64,000 nucleotides of DNA from Exiguobacterium sp. J17977 (lineage in GTDB: Bacteria; Bacillota; Bacilli; Exiguobacteriales; Exiguobacteriaceae): contig NZ_JAEQBB010000004.1 in the NCBI RefSeq assembly GCF_018616375.1, positions 1 through 64,000 on the forward strand, read 5' to 3'. How positions within the stretch are numbered: position 1 is the stretch's first letter; every line of letters starts with the position of its first letter. The notes under the pieces are model-generated. The model searched no databases. It had not been told where the DNA came from and saw only the letters and a list, made by a program, of their open reading frames with translations. Shown here in pieces: positions 40,115 to 48,445 of this stretch. A program made the translations under genes and the position numbers.

Positions 40115-40912
40115 TTATTGCTCAAATTGTTTCTGTAACTCACGAAACTGTTGTTCCACTTTTCGCAAGCGCGCTTGATCTGACACGCTGTTCAGGAATG
40201 GTTTTCGTTTACCGACCACCATTACATCTTTTCCATCAAATGGTTGCTCGAGCCGAACGAACGGGACGAACAAGTCGCATGTCACGTTCGGCAACTTGAC
40301 TGACAACATGGCGAATTCTTCTGTTTTGAATTGATTTGAGATACTTAGTGTCCGTAGCGACTCAAGGTCAGTCAACGGTTCAAGTGATTCGTCTAAGACT
40401 CGGATGTTCGACATATATAATTCTTGTAGGTTCTTCAAAGAACGAATCGGTTCCAATGTCTCGATTTTTAATGTGTTCCATATCCCGCCTGAAAGATCCA
40501 AATACTCGAGCGACGTACAACTCGCCAGATTCGCAATCGAACGCAACTTCGAAAAATCATGGAGTACAACTTGCTTTAGTTGTGACTGGTTAGACAAATC
40601 CCAAAGCTCAGTGGCTTTCGTATTCCATTGAAGGACGAGTGTCTCAAGCTCCGTTTGTGACTCGAGCGCAGATAAATCCGCCACCCGGAGACCATACACC
40701 CATAAAGACTTAAACTTGAACTCGGTCATCAACAAATCAAATTGTTTCTGGTTTACGACACGTGCATACAAATGATCAACTTGATTAAAATTCGTTAACA
40801 ACTCCAGGTTTTTTGTTTCTCCACTGATGTACAACGTCTTTATATCTGACTTCACGTCACGTAAATCCTCGATATAGTTTAACTCACTTATAGCATCTAA
40901 CCAATCTAACAT
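40115..40912 (-). CDS. Cytosolic leucine-rich-repeat protein, function unknown
   Basis: 265 residues without signal peptide or membrane segment. Irregular leucine-rich repeats run from about residue 20 to 210 (units such as LETLVLQW, LEYLDLSGG, LQELYMSNIRVL, LRTLSISNQ), with a short charged helical tail. Base composition is lower in GC than its neighbours plsY and the DeoR gene. Such LRR proteins bind other proteins; partners are unknown. GAGGAACAG precedes the ATG. Confidence 0.8.
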   Translation of the reverse strand: MLDWLDAISELNYIEDLRDVKSDIKTLYISGETKNLELLTNFNQVDHLYARVVNQKQFDLLMTEFKFKSLWVYGLRVADLSALESQTELETLVLQWNTKATELWDLSNQSQLKQVVLHDFSKLRSIANLASCTSLEYLDLSGGIWNTLKIETLEPIRSLKNLQELYMSNIRVLDESLEPLTDLESLRTLSISNQFKTEEFAMLSVKLPNVTCDLFVPFVRLEQPFDGKDVMVVGKRKPFLNSVSDQARLRKVEQQFRELQKQFEQ

Positions 40913-40931
40913 GTCTGTTCCTCCTCAAATA

Positions 40932-40975
40932 AAGACCACCTCCTTACCCACGTTCAGAGGGTGATGAGGTGGTCC
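40932..40975 (-). terminator. Terminator-like stem-loop after plsY
   Basis: Minus strand GACCACCTC and GAGGTGGTC arms with a long loop, followed by TTTATTT. Confidence 0.7.
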
Positions 40976-40981
40976 GAATCA

Positions 40982-41599
40982 TTAGCCTTTTCGCTTTTGA
41001 AACAGCGGCACTTTCGGTTCCGTGCCCGCACGAATTCGTTGCCAGTTCGAGCGGTGCTTGATGATGATGAACAAGGCGAGCGGGACGATGACGATGAGCG
41101 GCAACCAGTCTTTGGCGATGATGCCATAAGCGACGACGGTCACGAGTCCGACGACCGAGGCGGCCATCGACGAGAGCGACACCATCTTTGAGACGAGCAA
41201 CGTCACGATGAACGTGCCGACGACGACGACGAAAAACCACGGGAACGCCGCAAGCAGAACTCCCGCGCTCGTCGCCACCGATTTTCCGCCCTTAAATTTG
41301 GCGAAAATGGGATAGGAGTGGCCGATGATGGCCGGAATTCCGGCGAGGAGCAGGCTCATCTCGCTCCCGAATAGGAGCGGCAATAACGCCGCGACCAAAC
41401 CTTTCCCCATATCGCCTAATAGGACGATCGTACCGGCTTTCTTCCCGAGCACGCGAAACGTGTTCGTCGTGCCCAAGTTCCCGCTCCCGTGCTCGCGGAC
41501 ATCGACTTTATAGCCGAGCTTTCCGACGAGGAGGGCGAATGGGATTGAACCGAGCAGATAGCTGATGATGATAATGATGATTTCTGTCAAATAAGGCAT
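40982..41599 (-). CDS. plsY: Acyl-phosphate:glycerol-3-phosphate acyltransferase PlsY
   Basis: 205 residues, five or six membrane segments. The three PlsY motifs are present: SYLLGSIPF with GSGNLGTTN, DMGKGLVA, and GHSYPIFAKFKGGKSVATSAGV. It makes lysophosphatidic acid from acyl-phosphate at the membrane. GGGGAATCGCG precedes the ATG. The downstream VanY-like gene lies upstream on the same strand by 11 bases, so they may share a transcript. Confidence 0.96.
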   Translation of the reverse strand: MPYLTEIIIIIISYLLGSIPFALLVGKLGYKVDVREHGSGNLGTTNTFRVLGKKAGTIVLLGDMGKGLVAALLPLLFGSEMSLLLAGIPAIIGHSYPIFAKFKGGKSVATSAGVLLAAFPWFFVVVVGTFIVTLLVSKMVSLSSMAASVVGLVTVVAYGIIAKDWLPLIVIVPLALFIIIKHRSNWQRIRAGTEPKVPLFQKRKG

Positions 41600-41610
41600 C
41601 GCGATTCCCC

Positions 41611-42525
41611 TTAATTCATTAATTGCTCGAGGTAGCGTTCGAACGGGACGTTCGTCTTATGAACGGTCGTCGCATGCTCCACCCCGATATAGCGTAAGTG
41701 CCACGGTTCAAACATATAACCCGTCTGCCCCTCGTAGGCGCGTTGATAGCGAACGATGAACCCATATTTATGGGCGTTGTCAGCCAACCACTTGCCTTCT
41801 TTAGTCTGCTCAAGGCTCTGCGTCAATTGATACCCGACCGAGGCGCTCGAGACATCGATGGCGAGTCCCGTCTGATGTTCAGAATGGCCCGGTGGCGCCG
41901 AATACTTCATTGCTTGTTCTTTCCCGTCTTTGGCGACGTAGGCGTTGAACAATTGTACTTGATAGTCGTATGAGCGGAATGCGCTCGTCCCTTTCAAATC
42001 GATTCCGGCCGTTTTCGCACCGGCCATCAACTTCTCAATCGCTTGTGCCGCTTCTTTACGGAGCATTCTCCGCTCCCCGGTCGCCGTGTCGACAAAGTCG
42101 ACGTTCGCCGTCACGAGGTCGTTCGGTTTGTAACCGGCCGGCAAGGCGATTTGTTTGTTCACAAGGATGAGCGTGTCGAGGTTCACGTTCGCGGTCCCGT
42201 TCTGCTCGAGCGGCTCGCTCGGCGTTTGGGCCGGTTCTTCTGCAGGCGGTGCCTCCACGACAGGTGCTTCTTCGGCCTCAGGCTCGTCTGCCGCCGGTTC
42301 TTCCGCAGGCTTGTCTTCAGCCGGTGGCTCGGCTTCAGTCGCCGGAGCTTCTTCAACCACTTCGTCTTCTGTATCCGTCGGCGCAGCGGCCGGAGTTTCT
42401 GTTTGTTGTTCGGTTTCAGCCGGTTTGTTATCGGCTTCTTCCGTTTCGTTTTGGTTGCTCGTGTTACAGCCCACCAACGTGAGCGTCAAGGCGCAGCATA
42501 CCATCAACAGAGATGGTTTTCGCAT
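41611..42525 (-). CDS. M15-family D-Ala-D-Ala carboxypeptidase lipoprotein (VanY-like)
   Basis: 304 residues. Lipoprotein signal with lipobox LTLVGC (Cys near 20), then an 80-residue linker rich in E, A and P, then a VanY peptidase domain with zinc-ligand blocks SAFRSYDYQ, GHSEHQTGLAIDV and FEPWHLRYIG. It trims peptidoglycan stem peptides outside the cell. The ATG at 42525 follows GAAAGGGGAAGATC. The acidic linker resembles that of the CapA lipoprotein at 21386, so both probably reach across the wall. Confidence 0.9.
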   Translation of the reverse strand: MRKPSLLMVCCALTLTLVGCNTSNQNETEEADNKPAETEQQTETPAAAPTDTEDEVVEEAPATEAEPPAEDKPAEEPAADEPEAEEAPVVEAPPAEEPAQTPSEPLEQNGTANVNLDTLILVNKQIALPAGYKPNDLVTANVDFVDTATGERRMLRKEAAQAIEKLMAGAKTAGIDLKGTSAFRSYDYQVQLFNAYVAKDGKEQAMKYSAPPGHSEHQTGLAIDVSSASVGYQLTQSLEQTKEGKWLADNAHKYGFIVRYQRAYEGQTGYMFEPWHLRYIGVEHATTVHKTNVPFERYLEQLMN

Positions 42526-42548
42526 GCGATCTTCCCCTTTCGTTGTAC

Positions 42549-42586
42549 AAAAAATACCGTCAAGATATGATACCATACTGACGGTA
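42549..42586 (-). terminator. Terminator of the thioesterase gene
   Basis: Minus strand ACCGTCA and TGACGGT arms followed by ATTTTTTG. The loop contains the promoter-like TATGGTATCATATC. Confidence 0.6.
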
Positions 42587-42600
42587 CAAAAGAACCACTG

Positions 42601-43020
42601 TTATGTGACGGGACTCATGACACGCATATACATGTCATGCCACTCTGGAAACTCGCGGTCGAGACGGACCGGCTTGAAATCGCCCTGTTTGACGACGACG
42701 TGGGTCGTCTTTGCCGAACCGACGAGATGTCCGTCTTGATCAGTCAACTCATAGCCATAGACCGTCCGAATCTTCGAATAGCTGTCGACCCATACCCGGA
42801 CGTGGACCGTGTCGCCGAACGTGACGCTCTTTTTATAGTCGACCGAGACGTTCGTCACCGGAGAGACGAAGCCCGCCTGTTCCATGTCTTTATACTCAAC
42901 TCCAAGCTCGCGCAATAACTCAGTGCGAGCGATTTCGAGATAGACTAAATAGTTCGCATGATAGACGATGCCCATCATGTCGGTCTCTTGGTAGCGGACC
43001 GGAATCTGAATCGTATGCAT
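42601..43020 (-). CDS. Hotdog-fold acyl-CoA thioesterase (YbgC/FadM-like)
   Basis: 139 residues. The 4-hydroxybenzoyl-CoA-thioesterase signature VRYQETDMMGIVYHANYLVYLEIART has the catalytic aspartate. The remainder is the usual hotdog strand pattern. Substrate acyl-CoA is not determined. GCGAGGACG precedes the ATG. It stands between the AAA+ ATPase gene and the VanY-like gene. Confidence 0.88.
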   Translation of the reverse strand: MHTIQIPVRYQETDMMGIVYHANYLVYLEIARTELLRELGVEYKDMEQAGFVSPVTNVSVDYKKSVTFGDTVHVRVWVDSYSKIRTVYGYELTDQDGHLVGSAKTTHVVVKQGDFKPVRLDREFPEWHDMYMRVMSPVT

Positions 43021-43050
43021 TGAATCGTCCTCGCTTTCAAGGTCATTATA

Positions 43051-45312
43051 TTATAACTTGGTCTTAATATCTACTACTAAAATATGATTCAGGTCGTCAG
43101 TCTCAGCCTGTTCTTCAATCAAACGGTATGACTGTCTCGCGATGGCTTCGTCAATCAACGACAGCGCCGTCCGTGCATTCGGTCGCTCGATGCCGGACAG
43201 TCGCTCTTTGAGCGCTTGCTCTACCGTCTCGTCATACGTATAGCCAAATTTCGCGGCATACGTCTTGGCGATCTCGACGAGTTGGTCGGTCGAATAATCC
43301 TCGAACTGAATGGTGCGCTTGATTCGACTGTTCAGTCCCGGGTTAGACTCGATCAATCGTCGCATCGGCGCCTCGTATCCCGCCATGACGACGACGAGGT
43401 TGTCCCCGTGCTTCGGCATCTCGTCGACGAGCGTATCGATGGCTTCGCGCCCGTAGTCGTTCGGTCCACCGTTCAAACTGTATGCCTCGTCAATCAACAG
43501 CACGCCGCCGAGCGCATCGCGGATAGCCGCCTTCGTCTTCTGTGCCGTCTGGCCGACATAACCGCTGACGAGATCGGCCCGGCTGACGACTTTCAAGTGT
43601 CCGCGTTTCAAGTAGCCGGTTTTCTTCAACAGCTGGGCATACAGGTGAGCGAACGTCGTCTTCCCTGTCCCGCTGTTGCCGACGAGTGCGGCATGGAGTT
43701 GAACCGGTGCCGTCTTTAATCCAAGTTCGCGGCGTCGTCTTTGAATCGTGACGAGCGCCTCGATTTCACGCAGTTGCCGTTTCGCCTCGTCCATCCCGAC
43801 CAAGTCGTCGAGCGTCGGGGCTGACGTGTCCTCGGCCGCATCCATCTCGAAATCGACTTCCGTCAATAAGGCCATCTCGTCGAGCGGGGCATCGGCACCG
43901 AAGCGGGACCCTTTTTTGAACATGGCGTCGAGCAAAATGTTATGCACCGTGCGCGCGTTCCCGAACGTGGCGTCGACCCGTTCCCGGTCGATGCGCGCAA
44001 TCAAGGCGCGCTTCGCCTCGACCGTCAGGACGTAATTGTTCTCCGCGGCCACTTTTTCGCCGATGGCGACGAGTTCGTCATCACTGTAGTTCGGCAACTC
44101 GTAATGGTTTGATTCGGGGAAGCGCGAACGAAGTCCCGGATTGGCCAACAGGAAATGACGCATCTCTTCCGGATAACCGGCGAGGATGACGACAAATTTT
44201 CCAGCGTACTCACCACTCGTCATCGCGGCGACGAGCGTATCGATGGCTGCCTGTCCGTAGTCGCTTCCGCTCGCGTCCTGCCGTTTGAGCGCATATGCCT
44301 CATCGATGAACAGGACGCCGCCTTCGGCTTCTTTCACTTTGTTCATGACTTGCTCTTCCGTCTGTCCGACGAACGCGCCGACGAGACTTGAACGATCCGC
44401 CTCGACGACGTCTGGACGGGCGAGCAGACCAAGCTCAAAATAAATCTCGGCCATGAGACGCGCGAGCGTCGTCTTGCCAGTGCCTGGGTTTCCCGTAAAC
44501 ACGAGATGGAGCGAAGGTTGATGTTTGGACGAGAAACCTGCCTTTTCCCGTTCTTTTTGGAATAACAGGAAGCGATACCACGCTTTGACGCGTTGCTTCA
44601 CGTCGGTGAGCCCGATCATCGCCTCGAGTGATTCAATCGCGCTCGACCGCACCTGTTCCGTCTGTTCCGGCAAGTGTTCGACAATCGTGGCGAGTCGCTG
44701 TTTGACGAGCCCGACTTGCTCACCGAAACGGTGAAACGCCTCACGGCTGAAGTAATTGCCTTGCATCGAAGCCAAGAGCGAGGCCGTGTCATCTTCGAGT
44801 GCGGCCACTTCTTGCATCGCGTCAATCACGACGAGGAATAAGCGCTCGAGCTGTCCTTTGAACTCCGAGTCGCGAAGGTCGGATTTGGCACGGTCAATCT
44901 CGTCGTGAAGCTGCTCAAGTTGCTCGAGCAGTTCCGACGTCTTCGCTTCGTATTCGGTCAAAATTTGAACTTTCATCGACGCGTAATCCGTCTCCCGTAA
45001 TTTCGGCCATTCGACGTGCAAATGTTGTTTATGGCGTCGCAACACTTCGTATAATTGACTGACGCGGAGCGCTGGCGGCAATGCATTGAGCGACTCCAAT
45101 TCCTTGACCCAACGATGTAACAATGGGTCGATGGACTGGCGTGCTTCGAACCGTCTCGTCGCGAGGAGTGTCAAGGTGCGAATCAACTCTTGACGGTGTC
45201 CGGTCGCGCGGGACCAATGGGCGTAAGACAATAACGCAGCTTCCTCGATTCGTCCGCCCGCTTCCCACGCCGTCAAGTCCGATTGCACTTGATCCAAGGT
45301 GATCTGTTTCAT
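43051..45312 (-). CDS. Tandem AAA+ ATPase, SpoVK/CbbX/EccA-like
   Basis: 753 residues. A helical N-terminal region (about 1-240, no clear domain) precedes two AAA+ modules. The first Walker A is GNPGTGKTTLARLM at about 277, with Walker B GGVLFIDEAYAL; the second Walker A is GNSGTGKTTFAHL at about 549, with Walker B GGVLLIDEAYSL. Both have the ELPNYSDDE/QFEDYSTDQ-type spacers of the CbxX/CfqX group. Relatives include SpoVK, Rubisco activase CbbX and type VII secretion EccA. No spore, Rubisco or ESX genes adjoin it, so its client is unknown. AAAAGGAGAATACT precedes the ATG at 45312. Confidence 0.87.
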   Translation of the reverse strand: MKQITLDQVQSDLTAWEAGGRIEEAALLSYAHWSRATGHRQELIRTLTLLATRRFEARQSIDPLLHRWVKELESLNALPPALRVSQLYEVLRRHKQHLHVEWPKLRETDYASMKVQILTEYEAKTSELLEQLEQLHDEIDRAKSDLRDSEFKGQLERLFLVVIDAMQEVAALEDDTASLLASMQGNYFSREAFHRFGEQVGLVKQRLATIVEHLPEQTEQVRSSAIESLEAMIGLTDVKQRVKAWYRFLLFQKEREKAGFSSKHQPSLHLVFTGNPGTGKTTLARLMAEIYFELGLLARPDVVEADRSSLVGAFVGQTEEQVMNKVKEAEGGVLFIDEAYALKRQDASGSDYGQAAIDTLVAAMTSGEYAGKFVVILAGYPEEMRHFLLANPGLRSRFPESNHYELPNYSDDELVAIGEKVAAENNYVLTVEAKRALIARIDRERVDATFGNARTVHNILLDAMFKKGSRFGADAPLDEMALLTEVDFEMDAAEDTSAPTLDDLVGMDEAKRQLREIEALVTIQRRRRELGLKTAPVQLHAALVGNSGTGKTTFAHLYAQLLKKTGYLKRGHLKVVSRADLVSGYVGQTAQKTKAAIRDALGGVLLIDEAYSLNGGPNDYGREAIDTLVDEMPKHGDNLVVVMAGYEAPMRRLIESNPGLNSRIKRTIQFEDYSTDQLVEIAKTYAAKFGYTYDETVEQALKERLSGIERPNARTALSLIDEAIARQSYRLIEEQAETDDLNHILVVDIKTKL

Positions 45313-45331
45313 AGTATTCTCCTTTTTAGAC

Positions 45332-45360
45332 GACAAAGGAGCCGACGTTTCAGTCTGCTC
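45332..45360 (-). terminator. Stem-loop between the anchored protein gene and the AAA+ gene
   Basis: Minus strand GGAGCAGAC and GTCGGCTCC around TGAAAC, followed by TTTGTC. It may terminate the upstream gene only partly. Confidence 0.55.
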
Positions 45361-45369
45361 CTCGCCGGA

Positions 45370-46053
45370 TTATCGTGATTCAAAAGAAGTCATCCGAATC
45401 GAATGGAACAACTTCCCGTTGTTGCGTGATTCGGCAGCGAGCAAAATGCGCTCGTTCACATCAACGTAATACGTGACGGCCTCTTCATTCTCATCTTCAC
45501 TGAAAATCGATGGATACTTTTCGACCCACTCTGCCGGCACGGCCTCGGGGGACTCTTTCTTGACGAACGCTTGCGCGGTCCGCCCGATGATATCGACGTC
45601 ACCTTCGCTTGAACCGAGCGTCCCATCGTCGAGCCATTTGCGAATCTGTTCATTCGTCGCGCGCGACAAGAATGGGTGTGGAGCCACTGCGCCTGAGCTC
45701 GTCTCTTGACTGTTCGTCTCCTCGCCCTCAGGGTTAAACTCGCGATAAACGGTACCATCCCATTCGGCTCGGGCACCAACGTTAGGGCCCTCTACGACCT
45801 CGGACACGAAGTGACCGTCCTCATCGTATGTCACTTCATATTCACGAACTTCCAACGTCTCACCGTTTTCCGGCAATTTTTGCTCTTCGTAACCAATCAC
45901 GACGGATGTATAGAACGGTTCGGCCCGGTTGACGCGGCCCTCGTCGTCATTCAAGTTCATGATTGAGTAAAAGTTATAGGCGAGCAGGGCGCCGACAATG
46001 AGGATTCCGACAAAAATCACCCAACTCAATCGCTTTTTAACATGTTGTTTCAT
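45370..46053 (-). CDS. Membrane-anchored hypothetical protein
   Basis: 227 residues. A basic N-terminus (MKQHVKKRLS) and one membrane segment (about 11-31) suggest an outward-facing protein anchored by an uncleaved signal. The extracellular part is acidic (many E and D) with no domain I recognise. GGGAGGGCATTCT precedes the ATG at 46053. It lies just upstream of the AAA+ ATPase gene on the same strand, separated by a modest stem-loop. Confidence 0.78.
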   Translation of the reverse strand: MKQHVKKRLSWVIFVGILIVGALLAYNFYSIMNLNDDEGRVNRAEPFYTSVVIGYEEQKLPENGETLEVREYEVTYDEDGHFVSEVVEGPNVGARAEWDGTVYREFNPEGEETNSQETSSGAVAPHPFLSRATNEQIRKWLDDGTLGSSEGDVDIIGRTAQAFVKKESPEAVPAEWVEKYPSIFSEDENEEAVTYYVDVNERILLAAESRNNGKLFHSIRMTSFESR

Positions 46054-46125
46054 AGAATGCCCTCCCAATCTTCTTCACTTACTATCCTACACTAGCGAGA
46101 GGGTCCTGCAAAACATTTACAACCA

Positions 46126-46152
46126 AAAAAGGGCCTCAACCGAGACCCTTTC
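46126..46152 (-). terminator. Terminator of the BCCT transporter gene
   Basis: Minus strand AAAGGGTCTCGG and TGAGGCCCTTT arms followed by six T in total. Confidence 0.85.
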
Positions 46153-46155
46153 CGT

Positions 46156-47724
46156 TTATCCAAGCTTATCTTCTTCTTCCTGCTTATACGCTTCAATATA
46201 CTTGTCCCGTTCGTCCGGTTCATCGGACAAATCTTTGAACAAGGCGACAATCATCAGGATTAACACGAAGATGAACGGGAACGCGACCAGGATTGCGACC
46301 GCTTGTAGCGCCCCGAGTCCACCGACGTATAAGAGCACGGCGGCGATGGAAGACTGAATGAAGCCCCAGACGAGCTTGATTCGCATCGGCGGAACAAGTT
46401 TCCCGTTCGTCGACAACATGCCGAGCACGTATGTCGCCGAGTCCGCTGACGTAATGAAGAAGACAGAGACCAAGAAGATGGCGACGATACTAAGGATTGT
46501 CCCAAACCCACCAAACGTCTCGAACAAGGCGAACAGGCCGACTTCAGTGCCGATCTCGTTGACCGTGGCAATCAAGTTTGCCCCACCGTTCAAGTCGGCC
46601 CAGATGGCCGCACCGCCGAAGACGGAGAACCAGAGCAGACCAAACGAGGTCGGAACAAGCAAGATGCCGATAATAAATTCACGAATCGTACGTCCTTTCG
46701 AGACACGGGCGATGAACGTCCCGACGAACGGTGACCATGAAATCCACCAAGCCCAATAGAAGATTGTCCATCCGTTAATCCATTCGCGTTCCGCCGGCTC
46801 AAACGCGGCCGTCCGGAAACTCATTGACGGTAACTGTTGCAAATACGTCCCAATCGTCTGCGTGAACAGATCAAGGATGAACGCGCTCGGTCCGGCAATG
46901 AGTGTCGCGAATAAGAGGACGATGGCGAGAAAGATATTCGTATTACTTAAGATTCGAATTCCTTTCTCGAGTCCTGTCGAGGCACTGATCATATAGAGTA
47001 CGGTCACGACGGCGATAATAATCAATTGGGTCGAGAATGCGTTCGGTACGTTCGGAATCAAGAAGTGAATCCCTCCGGCAATTTGCTGGGCCCCGAAGCC
47101 GAGCGAAGTCGCCACACCGAACGCGGTCGCGATGATGGCCAACACGTCGACCGTCCGCTTGACCGGTCGTTCATAGCGGTCATTGACGAGCGAGCCGATC
47201 GTCTCGCCAATCGTCGCCGGGCGACCTTTCCGGAACGTCGAGTAAGCGATGGCGAGCGCGATTATCGCATAGATGGCCCAAGGATGCAAGCCCCAGTGAA
47301 AGAACGAATAGCGCATCGCGGTACGCGCATCGCCTTCAGGTGAGCCCGACTCGAATGGCGGCGCGTGAAAATGAGACAACGGCTCCGCTGCCCCCCAGAA
47401 CACGAGCCCGATTCCCATCCCGGCGCTGAACAACATGGCGAACCATGACAGATAGCCGAACTCCGGGCGATCGGTATCTTTTCCGAGCCGAATCGAACCG
47501 AACCGTGAAAAGATCAAAAAGATGGCGACGAGTAGAATCCCGGTCGCACTGAGTAAATAAAACCAGCCAAAGCCGTTGGAGAGCCAGCCTTGCAGTAAAG
47601 TCGTCACGTTCAAGAGACTGGCGTTACCGAGGACGCTCTCTGGGATGACACCCCAAATCGTGAATAAGACCGTAATGATGGCTGAAACGAGAAAAACGGT
47701 CGTCACTTTGCTTTTCCTTTCCAT
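46156..47724 (-). CDS. BCCT-family betaine/choline/carnitine transporter
   Basis: 522 residues, 12 membrane segments. The BCCT signature region is SMSFRTAAFEPAEREWINGWTIFYWAWWISWSPFVG, with tryptophan-rich substrate box, plus GMGIGLVFWGAAEPLSHF, which marks the Na+-coupled glycine-betaine group. It is most like OpuD, an osmoprotectant carrier. The acidic-basic C-tail (DEPDERDKYIEAYKQEEEDK) may sense osmotic strain. ATAGGAGTGAGATT precedes the ATG at 47724; the longer frame is rejected. Confidence 0.93.
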   Translation of the reverse strand: MERKSKVTTVFLVSAIITVLFTIWGVIPESVLGNASLLNVTTLLQGWLSNGFGWFYLLSATGILLVAIFLIFSRFGSIRLGKDTDRPEFGYLSWFAMLFSAGMGIGLVFWGAAEPLSHFHAPPFESGSPEGDARTAMRYSFFHWGLHPWAIYAIIALAIAYSTFRKGRPATIGETIGSLVNDRYERPVKRTVDVLAIIATAFGVATSLGFGAQQIAGGIHFLIPNVPNAFSTQLIIIAVVTVLYMISASTGLEKGIRILSNTNIFLAIVLLFATLIAGPSAFILDLFTQTIGTYLQQLPSMSFRTAAFEPAEREWINGWTIFYWAWWISWSPFVGTFIARVSKGRTIREFIIGILLVPTSFGLLWFSVFGGAAIWADLNGGANLIATVNEIGTEVGLFALFETFGGFGTILSIVAIFLVSVFFITSADSATYVLGMLSTNGKLVPPMRIKLVWGFIQSSIAAVLLYVGGLGALQAVAILVAFPFIFVLILMIVALFKDLSDEPDERDKYIEAYKQEEEDKLG

Positions 47725-47826
47725 AATCTCACTCCTATTCAATTTTCTTATTTTCATATACGTTTTCCACCGTAACATAGTTTGTAAACACGACTCAAGC
47801 TTGCGACATGTTTGACCGGCCATGTC

Positions 47827-47855
47827 AAAAAAAGTGACGATGGCATGTCGTCACT
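47827..47855 (-). terminator. Terminator of the DUF3939-like gene
   Basis: Minus strand AGTGACG and CGTCACT arms followed by seven T; it overlaps the stop codon. Confidence 0.82.
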
Positions 47856-48339
47856 CCGGCGGTTTCGGTTCCAATGACACGATTAACGTCTCGTCAACGA
47901 CGTAATAGGGCCGTTTTGGCAACACTTTCAAGTAGCCGCCCTCGCGTAATCGAGTCAAATCCAATTGCAGTGTCTGTTGAAATTTTCGAAACGGTATTTT
48001 TTTTTCTTGTTCAAAGTATAAATCGAGCGCCCGCTGCACTTGATCCATCTCATACACCAATTCCCGCTCGTCCTCGGGGACGATATGAAACGTCTCTTTC
48101 GACATATAAAACCGCTGTCTCGGTTTTCCGGGCAAGTGTTTCTTCAGTCGAGCCAAATCGATTTCTTGCGCCTCGTCGAGCAAGACCGTGCGATTGACGC
48201 CTTTCGGCAACGTCTGCTCATATTCATGGATGGCTTCGCGCAACTGCGGAAGCGTGAGGTCGATTTCTTCCTCCGTCACTTCCTCTTTTTGCGTCAGCCG
48301 TTGCCACCAGTTTTTACCTGATTTCGTCTGTCGTTCCAT
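47851..48339 (-). CDS. DUF3939-like cytosolic protein
   Basis: 162 residues, no membrane segment. The blocks LPQLREAIHEYEQTLPKGVNRTVL, LARLKKHLPGKPRQRFYMSKETFHIVPED and a final LPKRPYYVVDETLIV agree with what I recall of DUF3939 of Bacillus. Function unknown. GAGGGGGGAGTGT precedes the ATG. Own terminator downstream. Confidence 0.72.
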   Translation of the reverse strand: MERQTKSGKNWWQRLTQKEEVTEEEIDLTLPQLREAIHEYEQTLPKGVNRTVLLDEAQEIDLARLKKHLPGKPRQRFYMSKETFHIVPEDERELVYEMDQVQRALDLYFEQEKKIPFRKFQQTLQLDLTRLREGGYLKVLPKRPYYVVDETLIVSLEPKPPE

Positions 48340-48410
48340 ACACTCCCCCCTCTCCTCATTCTGTTCCCGATATGAGTCATCCTCTCACCTCATATTCGCA
48401 CATTCACAAA

Positions 48411-48440
48411 AAAAACCTTCCTTTTTGCAAAGGAAGGTCA
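48411..48440 (-). terminator. Terminator of the aconitase gene
   Basis: Minus strand ACCTTCCTTTGC and AAAAGGAAGGT-type hairpin followed by eight T. Confidence 0.9.
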
Positions 48441-48445
48441 TTGGC

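Noticed and set aside
42155-42739. Plus-strand frame rich in Ser/Ala/Gly
   Set aside because: The low complexity arises from reading the E/P/A-rich linker of the VanY-like lipoprotein backwards.
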